Positions 8,368-16,665 of a DNA stretch of 64,000 bases are shown here, one piece after another. Below the pieces are notes generated by a model. That model searched no databases. It had not been told where the DNA came from and saw only the letters and a program-made list of their open reading frames with translations. Source of the DNA: Arachidicoccus rhizosphaerae (GTDB lineage Bacteria; Bacteroidota; Bacteroidia; Chitinophagales; Chitinophagaceae); NCBI RefSeq assembly GCF_900107765.1, contig NZ_FNQY01000010.1, positions 107,083 to 171,082 of the forward strand, in the 5' to 3' direction. Position 1 is the first letter of the stretch. Each line of letters begins with the position of its first letter. Made by a program: the position numbers and the translations under genes.

Positions 8368-10917
8368 CTATTTTGGATCTTTCCAGCTGTCAGACAGCCA
8401 GATATCCAGTTTTCCTCCTGTTTTAAACAACTCCTTATCCAGGTACAGATGCTCAAAGGGCTGACCGTTTAAAGTCATCCGTTTTATATATATGCAAGGC
8501 TTGGGGTTTTGTTGAGTATTAGCTCCGTTGTTATGGACGGTCTGTTCAGGCTGTTGACGGTGCACCTGAATCACCAGTTGCCTCACAGATTTACGCCCCG
8601 TTTTTTTTCCTGTAGGCGCATTTTCTATGGGCTTCAATTGCATAACCACCCTGTCAAACAAAGGACTGGTTAACTCAAAGCGTCCGCTGACAGGATCTAC
8701 CGGATAAAAGCCCATGGCGGCAAATACATACCAGGCACTCATCTGCCCTGCGTCATCATTGCCATCAACGCCACCAGGCCCATCACCATAAGCCTCAGCC
8801 AAGATTGTCCGTACCCGGAGCTGTGTTTTATAAGGAGCATCCGTAAAATTATACATAAATGGAATCTGGTGTCCGGGCTCATTACCGTGCCAGTAGCCTC
8901 CTTTCATGAACAGACTATCCAAATGATTTTCTAACTGCCGGCGCCCACCCATAAGTCTGGTTAAGCCTTCAATATCCTGCGGAACATAAAAGCTATACTG
9001 AGCCGGGGTTCCTTCCGTGATATAAGGGACGCGGCTATAGGGCGTAAACTCTTTCACCCAACTGCCATCCAGGTAACGCCCTCTGACCATGCCTACCGAA
9101 GGGTCCAGAACATGCGTATAATTTTTTGCTCTTTTTTGGAGTAGCTGATAATCCTGGGCATAATTAAATTTTTCCCCATCCCCGGTGCCACTGTCCCCTG
9201 GTTTATTTGCCAGGGCTTTTGCCAGCGTACTTAAAGCATAATCATCATAACTATACTCAAGGGTTCTGCTCACCTGTTCATTTTTATGAAAAGCATCCTC
9301 TACTGCATCTTCCAGGGGTATATAACCATATTTCAGATAAGATTTTAAAGCTCTCCTGCCTTTGCCCTCCAGATAGGCTTTATGATCCGTCGTGTCAAAG
9401 GCGTTCTTTCTTAGATAACCATAGAGTTTTTTTACATCAAAGTCACGAATCCCCATTTGGTAGGCAGCCGCCACAAAGGCTGTGCTGTGATCTCCGATCA
9501 TGGCCGCTGTATAACTATTCCAGCAAGGGAAAATAGGCGTCCAGCCACCGGCCTCACTTTTAAGCAGTATAGAACGAACAAAATCCTTCACCGTCTGCGG
9601 CTCAAGGAGCATCATCAGCGGTAGCTGTGCTCTGTAAATATCCCACATGGAGAAATCATCATAATAATTACCTTCCTTAAGCTGTCGGACCGGCGATTTA
9701 AGATTTTTGTAAGGAGTGCCGGGCTGCCCTGCAGATGAATTCCCATCAAAGGCAGGATAAGTACCACTTACATCGTTGAATAAACGGGGTTGCTGGTAGG
9801 CGTGATATAAAGAGGTATAAAATATACGCAGGTTCCTGTTGGCCTGGCTATCTGCAGGATTGCCGGTCACCTGAATTTTGCTTAAGTGTTGATTCCAACA
9901 ATCAATGGCCGAGCTGCGGACACCGGAATAATCCCAACCTGGTATTTCTGCTTTCAGGTTCTCTTCAGCAGCCTGCGTGCTGGTAAAGGAAGTTCCTAGT
10001 TTAACACAAAGGCGCTCCCCTTTTTTAAGGGCATATTTCAAAATTACAAGTCCTTTTTGCTTATCATCATTCTGTAGGGGCTCCGCTTCCGCCTGCACAC
10101 TGACGGGTGCCTTACTGAACTCCAGATAAAAATGACCATCAAATCCCGCATACTGCCCCCAGCCCTGATAAATCCGATGAACCGGGTTAAAGCCGGATAC
10201 GGAAAGCTTATCCGCAGCCACTTTAAGATGCCCCTGATTAAAATCACTATTGGTCTTACAAATTAATTGTAGGGTATCCGTGGTTAGCATGGTAATCTCC
10301 AAAATGGCCGAACGTAGGCTGGCGGTTATCCTTGCCCGATATTTCCCCGGAAAAGAAATAGCATATTCATAGGGAGTAGCTGTTTCCAGCCCATGATCCA
10401 GTCTTAGATCAGAAGAGTCCCTGATAGCCCCCACAACAGGCAGTATGGCCATACTGCCATAATCCTGCGTACAGGAACCGCTAAGCCAGTGACTGGCTCT
10501 GAATCCACGAAAAACAGCTGACTTATACAAATAAGGCGGTATACATTTATTTTCCGACCAGTTGGTTTGAGCCGTAAACTGAGTCATCCCAAAGGGTAAG
10601 CCCACGGCAGGGATGGTATTGCCGCTACGTTCACTACCGGCCTCACTATGAGCCAGTGCAGCAGCGGAAGTGGAAGGTGCCGTTCCTGAGAGCGGTTCTA
10701 CGTATTGTACCGGCCCTAACCGCATTAGTTTTACCTGCTCAGGATGTACTTGCTGCCTCTGCTGGCCATAACCACCGGGAGCCAACAGAAAAAAACTGAC
10801 AGTAGCTGCCCATATAGCTGCTACCCGTTTCAAAGGCCGGGCGCGCTGAATAGCAAAGACGTCCTGAATCACGCTTACCATAAAACCGTTAAAGGGATAC
10901 ACTTTATTCGTTGCCAT
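8368..10917 (-). CDS. GH92 family alpha-mannosidase, exported
   Basis: Glycoside hydrolase family 92 comprises Ca2+-dependent inverting exo-alpha-mannosidases acting on N-glycans and mannans. Family features in order: the N-terminal beta-sandwich with AVGLPFGMTQFTAQTNW and GFRASHWLSG; the (alpha/alpha)6 barrel with SMWDIYRAQLPLMMLLEP; EGTPAQYSFYVPQDIEGL; GNEPGHQIPFMYNF; and the strongly conserved GNDDAGQMSAWYVFAAMGFYP near residues 719-737, which carries the base Asp. It has 849 aa, longer than the usual 740-770. The excess lies in an N-terminal export region with a long basic n-region (hydrophobic about residues 33-50) and a low-complexity insert near residues 766-807. It is on the same strand as SusC, 700 bp upstream of it. 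The alpha-1,2 or other linkage specificity is not decidable here. Confidence 0.93.
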   Translation of the reverse strand: MATNKVYPFNGFMVSVIQDVFAIQRARPLKRVAAIWAATVSFFLLAPGGYGQQRQQVHPEQVKLMRLGPVQYVEPLSGTAPSTSAAALAHSEAGSERSGNTIPAVGLPFGMTQFTAQTNWSENKCIPPYLYKSAVFRGFRASHWLSGSCTQDYGSMAILPVVGAIRDSSDLRLDHGLETATPYEYAISFPGKYRARITASLRSAILEITMLTTDTLQLICKTNSDFNQGHLKVAADKLSVSGFNPVHRIYQGWGQYAGFDGHFYLEFSKAPVSVQAEAEPLQNDDKQKGLVILKYALKKGERLCVKLGTSFTSTQAAEENLKAEIPGWDYSGVRSSAIDCWNQHLSKIQVTGNPADSQANRNLRIFYTSLYHAYQQPRLFNDVSGTYPAFDGNSSAGQPGTPYKNLKSPVRQLKEGNYYDDFSMWDIYRAQLPLMMLLEPQTVKDFVRSILLKSEAGGWTPIFPCWNSYTAAMIGDHSTAFVAAAYQMGIRDFDVKKLYGYLRKNAFDTTDHKAYLEGKGRRALKSYLKYGYIPLEDAVEDAFHKNEQVSRTLEYSYDDYALSTLAKALANKPGDSGTGDGEKFNYAQDYQLLQKRAKNYTHVLDPSVGMVRGRYLDGSWVKEFTPYSRVPYITEGTPAQYSFYVPQDIEGLTRLMGGRRQLENHLDSLFMKGGYWHGNEPGHQIPFMYNFTDAPYKTQLRVRTILAEAYGDGPGGVDGNDDAGQMSAWYVFAAMGFYPVDPVSGRFELTSPLFDRVVMQLKPIENAPTGKKTGRKSVRQLVIQVHRQQPEQTVHNNGANTQQNPKPCIYIKRMTLNGQPFEHLYLDKELFKTGGKLDIWLSDSWKDPK

Positions 10918-11167
10918 AATTATGAAACAGATAAACAGTCAAAAGACTTTTGATTTATAATAGCTGCACCTCGTCTCAAAATAAATGCAAAGGCCGGACT
11001 TTTGCAGACCCTGTAAAAATAACACTTCGTTTTTGTTTGTACAAGCAGTTTTAAAAAACATTCATTTTTTTAAAAAGCACTTTAATTAAGGGAAAACCGT
11101 AAATCCCGGATGCCGGATAACAAAACATCTTTCCTGGCAGGACACCGGTTGCATGCCCCCAATCCCA

Positions 11168-12468
11168 TTAGCTTAAAAAGTCAGCGGCTTTTTGCATCAG
11201 TTGCTGGTAGGCCCTGGTCGTTGTATGCCGGTATTTATCCATTAAAGAAAATGGATGTACATGATCATAGGGAAAATCAAAATCCACCGGCTCTACCCTG
11301 GTTGCAATATCCCGGTAATCTCCTTTCAGCGTGGAGATAACTTCCACGGGTGGTATTACGGTATCTTTTTTCAGGGGGACGGCAAGAATCCTGTGGGCAA
11401 TAGCCGCCATTTTGGCTTCCCTTTGTTCTTTATAAAGATTATAATGCAGCATATACTTAAAACAATCCTCTCCCGGATGCTGATCCATGTAATGGGCCAG
11501 TCGCTCGCTGGCCATAAACCGGTTATGCAGCTGCTCACTAAAGTAACTGTTTAAACGATGGCCACCGTTGGAATCAAGGATATATTTAGAAATAGGGAAA
11601 GACCTGTCCAGCGTCGTTCCGCCGCAAAAAGAAAACAGCCGCGTCTGACTGAAATAGCCGCAAGGATTTGCCATCAGTAAAATAAGCGATAAAACGCACC
11701 GATAGAATAAGCGAAAAAATCAATGGTACAATCCCCTGCAATGCCTGAGACGCTTCCCTTTTTAATCTTTTTAATCAGCATATATACATCCTGATATGTC
11801 TGCAATCCGGACCAGAAGAGTCTGTCCGGGTGATTGCCCAGTCTGATGCTTATCGCTGTATTCACTGCGCTTATATGGGAGTATGCCGGATATTTTACTT
11901 TTCTAGCTTCTGCAATTTTTTGCATGGCACGGGTATCCGACCAGTTTTTAGGTGCCCGGTCCATATGAAAGGCTATGGGCAATAAAATGACTGATTTGCC
12001 GGTCAGCCTGACCATGGAAACGGCCCAGGGTAAATACTTTTCCCAGCTCTTTTCATTTAAACCGTGAAACAGCAAAATCACACCCTTAGAGCGTCCGCTT
12101 CGTACAGGATGCATGATATAATACGAGAAATGTCTGTTTTCTGCAATGTCACTATCTTCCATCTTTAATGGATGGAGTTTAAATTCAGATCCATTCTCAG
12201 TTGCAGCCGGCTGGCTGGAAGGTGGACCGACGGCATCTACCCCATCCTTATCTGACACGGTATCTTTTCCTTTGGGAGGTTGCGCCTCTGTATTTTCAGT
12301 AAAGATTGTTTTATGAGATGCACAGTAATACTTGGACTTACCAGGTAAAATCATAGCCCCGGCTGAAGTAAAATCATGCTTTTCCAACCGGATACCTAGG
12401 ACCGGGTCTACGCCTCCCCCCTGCTTCATTAAATCCTTAATCTGATAATATAATGTCTGATACTCCAT
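11168..12468 (-). pseudogene. Alpha/beta-hydrolase-fold protein interrupted by one frameshift
   Basis: Two abutting minus-strand frames (12468-11674 and 11674-11168) form one protein of about 430 aa if a single T is added to a TTTT run (plus-strand AAAA at 11691-11694). The joined reading is DFFAYSIGAF then LSLILLMANP. Parts visible: oxyanion segment ILLFHGLNEKSW, nucleophile elbow AYSIGA (A-x-S-x-G instead of G-x-S-x-G), Asp region LKKDTVIPP and His region YDHVHPF, in the correct order for a serine hydrolase. A low-complexity insert occupies about residues 57-95. There is no signal peptide, so it is probably cytoplasmic. The frameshift falls just after the catalytic Ser, so the present form should be inactive unless the shift is a sequencing error. 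The family below superfamily level is not recognised. Confidence 0.75.
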
Positions 12469-12930
12469 CGGTTATATCCTAAAACGTGATAGCGTTTAAC
12501 TGAAATTTCTGACCTAAAGCAGATGTTATTGAATCCGCTACATCTTAATCTACGCTGTTTTTTGTGTTATCCTCCCAAAACTAAGGGGAAACCGCTTAGC
12601 TTTTCCCTTTCGACTCGTTAAATAAGATTTTAAAAACTAACGATTTTTAAGTACCTTTGCATCAGTTTAATTCAAATCTTTCATAGCAGGTCTGCAATAA
12701 TTAACGCTACTTCTGAATTGTCCCCAGTCGCATTGCCTTTAATTACGTCCAGAGACGCTTAACGTTATGGTGTTTAACAAGATAAAAGCTGGCAGTAAAA
12801 GATTGGATTACAAGTGAGATTTCCAGCACGGGCATGGACTATTTTATATTCATAGCAATTTTTGTTAAATAAAATAGGAACACCTTCCAATATCCCGGCA
12901 GCTGGCAGTGATTCAATTAAAACAATTTAG
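12469..12930. other. Leader region of the rhlE-cold-shock operon
   Basis: A 460-bp gap between a minus-strand gene and the helicase. TACCTTTG at 12652-12659 matches the -7 consensus, with no clear -33 partner. Transcription from it would give a leader of roughly 265 nt. Long leaders are usual for cold-inducible RNA helicase and cold-shock genes, so thermosensitive folding is plausible but not shown. No ORF of interest is visible. Confidence 0.4.
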
Positions 12931-14421
12931 ATGACATTTAAGGACTTAAACATTATTCCAACCATTTTATCAGCCCTGAAGGCTGAAGGTTATGAAAACC
13001 CGACACCTATTCAAGAAAACTCCATCCCAATTATACTTGACCGCCATGATTTACTGGCCTGCGCACAAACCGGCACCGGAAAGACCGCCGCTTTTGCGAT
13101 TCCTTTGTTACAGTTGATGGCCCGGGAAGCTGCCTCAGACAAAAACCTCGGCCATTCAAGAAACCAACCGATAGAAGCGCTGATTTTAGCGCCTACCAGA
13201 GAGCTCGCCCTGCAAATAGACGAGAGTTTCCACGCCTATAGCAGGAATTTGCCAATTCGTCATGCGGTAATTTTTGGCGGGGTCTCCCAGCATAAACAAT
13301 TAAACGACCTGAAAGCCCGTCCCGCCGTCCTGGTGGCAACGCCCGGCCGACTGCTGGATTTAATCGGTCAGGGACTTCTGGATATTTCAAAAATCAAATA
13401 TTTTGTGCTGGACGAGGCCGACAGAATGCTCGATATGGGATTTGTCAATGATGTCAAAAAAGTCGTAAGGCTGATTCCACAGCAAAGACAGACCCTCCTG
13501 TTTTCAGCCACTATGCCTGCTTCCATCATGCAGCTGGCGGCAAGCCTGCTACATCAGCCTAAAACAGTTCAGGTAAACCCCGTATCTTCAACCGCCGAGA
13601 CGGTACAGCAATCCGTTTATATGGTCGGCAAAGAACAAAAAAAGCTGTTACTGGCCCAGTTATTAAAGGAGACTTCCGCGGATAAAACCCTGGTATTTAC
13701 CAGAACCAAACACGGTGCGGATAAACTGGTCAGGATCCTGGTAAAAAGCGGTATTACAGCGGCAGCCATCCATGGCAATAAAAGCCAGCAGGCGCGTCAG
13801 CGGGCACTCGGCCATTTTAAAGCCGGAGAAATTAAAGTACTGGTCGCTACCGATATAGCCGCCAGAGGCATTGATATCGAGCAGCTTCCACAGGTAATCA
13901 ATTATGAGCTACCCAATATCGCAGAGACCTATGTCCACCGTATCGGCCGCACCGGCAGAGCCGGGAGTCCGGGTCTGGCACTCTCTTTTTGTGATAGGGA
14001 AGAAGCGCCTTATCTGAAAGACATCCAAAAGCTAATTGGTTTTCAGGTAACGGTTGAAGAACATCCTTATGCGCTGGAGCAGGAGGTTACTTACCAGCCC
14101 ATACATCAGGCGCCCGGCCACGCCAAAGGGCGATCACAACAAAACAGCCATAAAAACAGGCAGCAAGGCCAGGGGGCCAGACAGAAAAACAATGCACCCT
14201 ACGGTCAGCAAAATTCAAAAGAGCGGGCACAGCGAAATACAAAGGCCTATGCAGCTCCAGAAGAAAATTTCGGTGCACCCGGCAAAAGTGTTAACAAAGG
14301 CACGGAAGAGCAGCGCAATAAAAACAATAACAATTATTACAAAAAGCGCCGCCAGGGCCAGAGCGCAAATAGCCATCAGCCGCAAAACGGCTATAAGCAA
14401 CAAAGCAATTTATATCAGTAA
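12931..14421 (+). CDS. rhlE: DEAD-box ATP-dependent RNA helicase, RhlE type
   Basis: Unwinds RNA duplexes in ribosome assembly and mRNA turnover, particularly in the cold. All helicase motifs are present: Q-motif PTPIQENSIP (about 24-33), Walker A AQTGTGKT (45-52), PTRELALQI, TPGRLLDL, DEAD at 161-164, SAT in LFSATMP, LVFTRTKHGADKL, ATDIAARGIDI and HRIGRTGRAG. From about residue 385 the protein has a low-complexity Gln/Asn/Lys/Arg-rich tail, typical of RhlE-like proteins and probably RNA-binding. A cold-shock-domain gene follows 54 bp downstream on the same strand, a functional pairing that supports a cold or RNA-chaperone operon. Cytoplasmic. Confidence 0.95.
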   Translation: MTFKDLNIIPTILSALKAEGYENPTPIQENSIPIILDRHDLLACAQTGTGKTAAFAIPLLQLMAREAASDKNLGHSRNQPIEALILAPTRELALQIDESFHAYSRNLPIRHAVIFGGVSQHKQLNDLKARPAVLVATPGRLLDLIGQGLLDISKIKYFVLDEADRMLDMGFVNDVKKVVRLIPQQRQTLLFSATMPASIMQLAASLLHQPKTVQVNPVSSTAETVQQSVYMVGKEQKKLLLAQLLKETSADKTLVFTRTKHGADKLVRILVKSGITAAAIHGNKSQQARQRALGHFKAGEIKVLVATDIAARGIDIEQLPQVINYELPNIAETYVHRIGRTGRAGSPGLALSFCDREEAPYLKDIQKLIGFQVTVEEHPYALEQEVTYQPIHQAPGHAKGRSQQNSHKNRQQGQGARQKNNAPYGQQNSKERAQRNTKAYAAPEENFGAPGKSVNKGTEEQRNKNNNNYYKKRRQGQSANSHQPQNGYKQQSNLYQ

Positions 14422-14475
14422 AACATTGCAGTGTTGTCAGGCGATCAACCAATCAATTAAAAGATAAATATATAT

Positions 14476-14910
14476 ATGGGCATTACACCAGCAAAGAAAG
14501 AAAAAGAGAAGAAAAGAGCAAAAGCAAAGCAGGAAAAAGCAGAAAAAATGCGGGAACGCAAGGAAAACGCTAAAAAAGGCAAATCCTTGGAAGAGATGAT
14601 GATGTACGTAGACGAAAACGGCAACCTCTCTCCCACGCCACCCGATCCAAAAAATAAACAGGAAATCGACCCGTCTCAGATTGATCTGACCGGATTTCAT
14701 CCTAAAAAAGAAGATTCCACCAAAAAAGGCATCCTTACTACTTTTATAGAAGACAAAGGCTATGGATTTATTACCGATTTAAATACCAAGCAAAGTTATT
14801 TTGTCCATCAGAATAACTTTACGGAGATTATCAAAAAAGGAGATACCGTAACCTTTGAACTGGAAAAAACGCCTAAAGGGGTAAATGCCTGCTTCGTCAA
14901 AAAAATCTGA
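14476..14910 (+). CDS. Cold-shock-domain protein with Lys-rich N-terminal extension
   Basis: A nucleic-acid-binding RNA chaperone. The C-terminal 65 residues or so form a cold-shock OB domain: KKGILTTFIEDKGYGFI with the RNP1-like KGYGFI, then SYFVHQNNF (RNP2-like), KKGDTVTFELEKTPKG and NACFVKKI. The N-terminal half is a highly charged Lys/Glu helix (PAKKEKEKKRAKAKQEKAEK) followed by an acidic, Pro-rich linker. At 144 aa it is twice the length of a simple Csp (about 65-70 aa). It lies 54 bp behind rhlE and is probably co-transcribed. The start is supported by the A-rich segment before ATG. Confidence 0.9.
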   Translation: MGITPAKKEKEKKRAKAKQEKAEKMRERKENAKKGKSLEEMMMYVDENGNLSPTPPDPKNKQEIDPSQIDLTGFHPKKEDSTKKGILTTFIEDKGYGFITDLNTKQSYFVHQNNFTEIIKKGDTVTFELEKTPKGVNACFVKKI

Positions 14911-15328
14911 CCGGTGCGGGCCTATTCAAATCCCTTAACAGCTTCGGTTACTTGCCAGGAAAATCGGCGTACATAAAGGAAGACAGCCGTTTTTTTAATA
15001 GCAGGATTGCCATATACCTGCATTTCTCTGCCTATAATCAGCGGAGGCTATGTATACCGCTGTCAGCGGCACCTTTCGTTTATCACAATAAGCTATATTT
15101 TAGCATTGATACTACGGGGCACTACCGGGATTCTCCCCTGTATAGGTCACCCTGTTCTACTATAAAATTCTGCCATTACCCGAACAAATTTGTAAATTAC
15201 AACACGGATTTAAAGCTAAAGGGAACCGCAGGCTCCCCATAGCAGTAATGGCAATGACCATTTCTTTGAAGCAGTACGCCTTAAGGCGATTCTTTAGCAG
15301 GTAAACAAACTTATAGCAAGAGCAATCC
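14911..15328. other. Gap without a supported gene
   Basis: About 420 bp. A 96-codon plus-strand frame at 14952-15242 has no family resemblance, an odd composition and no ribosome binding site, so it is not called. No clear TAnnTTTG promoter or terminator was found. Confidence 0.3.
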
Positions 15329-16525
15329 ATGAAAAAATTAGATACCACAGCCGAAAGAACAGCACTTTGGCGGGCGCTGCATCTGGAAATTGATCATCCG
15401 CCACTCATTGTAAAGGACCTGTGGGCATTAAAACTAACCCGCCCCGCGCCGGGCTGGCAGCAGCGTCCGGACATGAAATTCACCAAACCCATCCGGGCCA
15501 GTATTGTCGGTCGCGCCAGATTTGTAGAAGATCAGGTGATAAAAGCCCATGAAGGCGAGCAAGCGATTAATCAGTATGTCATTTTAGGTGCGGGCCTGGA
15601 CAGTTTTGCACTTAGATATCAACCTGAAAAGCAGACATCCCTCCTGCAAATTTATGAAATAGACCAGCCGGGCACCCTGCAATGGAAAGCCGCCTGCATT
15701 AAAGAACAGATCCGGGACATCCCCGCCCATCTGCACCTGATCCCTATGGATTTTGAGGCAGCCATGCGATCAGCTGAGGCACTCAAAGAAAATCAAAACA
15801 GAAAGGAGCCTAACAGGGATCCGGGAAAAAAGACTGCCGGCCTATCTACGCCCAGGAAGGCTCCGAAGAACTGGCTGGAAGCACTGACGGCTTCAACAGG
15901 CACCTCCGGAACCGGCACTGATTCCCCGGACACAAATGGTATTAATAATGGACCCGAGGCCTCCATTCATTCCCATTCGTTACATTTCCCTTTAAAACCG
16001 CATTTAAAGCATACCGTAAAGCAAAAGACGCAGGATAGGTCCGGTGCAGCACACAGCTCCGCCCACCCCGAAGACCAGAGCGGCATGGCTCAGCAGCCTC
16101 CTGCCGTCCTGCCTTCCCGGCAGCAATCGGCCGCTCTGCCTTTTGACTTGCAAAAACCTGCCATCATCAGCTGCACCGGTGTAACGCTATATCTAAGTCT
16201 TACAGCCATAAAAGATATGCTGCACCTTATTGCCAATAGTTTTGCTGCGAACAGCCTGGCAATTATCAGCTTTTATGAACCTGCTGAAGCACTGGAGGGT
16301 CAGGACCGTAAACTGCTGGAGATCTCTATAGCAGGTGCCGCTGCCTCGGGAACGCCCATGGTCAGTTTTTTTAAAGAAAGTGAAGTAGCAGCCTTAGCTG
16401 CCGAGGCAGGGTTAAAACAGGCGCGCATTTTTAATACACAGGATTTAATCAACCTATATTTTAACGCAAGAACCGATGATCTGATTCCAAATAAAGGAGA
16501 ACTATTTTTAGTGGCCAGCACCTAA
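15329..16525 (+). CDS. Class I SAM-dependent methyltransferase (TIGR00027/PPM1-like) with large low-complexity insert
   Basis: Belongs to the leucine-carboxyl-methyltransferase-like group (TIGR00027) of O-methyltransferases. The start MKKLDTTAERTALWRALH, the Arg-rich IRASIVGRARFVEDQV block, the SAM-binding YVILGAGLDSFALR (about 84-96), the acidic YEIDQPGT (about 109-116) and PMDFEAA fit the family, as do IISCTGVTLYLS (about 279-290) and the C-terminal fold. It has 398 aa against about 270-300 usually. Two hydrophilic inserts at about residues 147-180 and 191-268 (Ser/Thr/Pro/His/Gln-rich) split the WLEAL...PAIIS region. The core is otherwise intact and in frame. The substrate is unknown. It is isolated between other operons. 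Confidence 0.85.
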   Translation: MKKLDTTAERTALWRALHLEIDHPPLIVKDLWALKLTRPAPGWQQRPDMKFTKPIRASIVGRARFVEDQVIKAHEGEQAINQYVILGAGLDSFALRYQPEKQTSLLQIYEIDQPGTLQWKAACIKEQIRDIPAHLHLIPMDFEAAMRSAEALKENQNRKEPNRDPGKKTAGLSTPRKAPKNWLEALTASTGTSGTGTDSPDTNGINNGPEASIHSHSLHFPLKPHLKHTVKQKTQDRSGAAHSSAHPEDQSGMAQQPPAVLPSRQQSAALPFDLQKPAIISCTGVTLYLSLTAIKDMLHLIANSFAANSLAIISFYEPAEALEGQDRKLLEISIAGAAASGTPMVSFFKESEVAALAAEAGLKQARIFNTQDLINLYFNARTDDLIPNKGELFLVAST

Positions 16526-16665
16526 AAAAGATAAAAAAAAGCGGCCTGCTTCTTCTTTTAAAAGCACGCTGCCGCAAACGCTGACAGGGCCTAAAAAAAG
16601 TACAGACCACCCCTACTATCTTTTGTGAATTTTGTCTTAAACCAAAGTATAAAAAGTAGGGGAAG

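Noticed and set aside
14054..14467. 137-codon plus-strand frame overlapping the end of rhlE
   Set aside because: Frame-shifted shadow of the repetitive Gln/Asn/Lys tail of the helicase; no start context and no family.
14952..15242. 96-codon plus-strand ORF before the methyltransferase
   Set aside because: No ribosome binding site, unusual composition and no family likeness.
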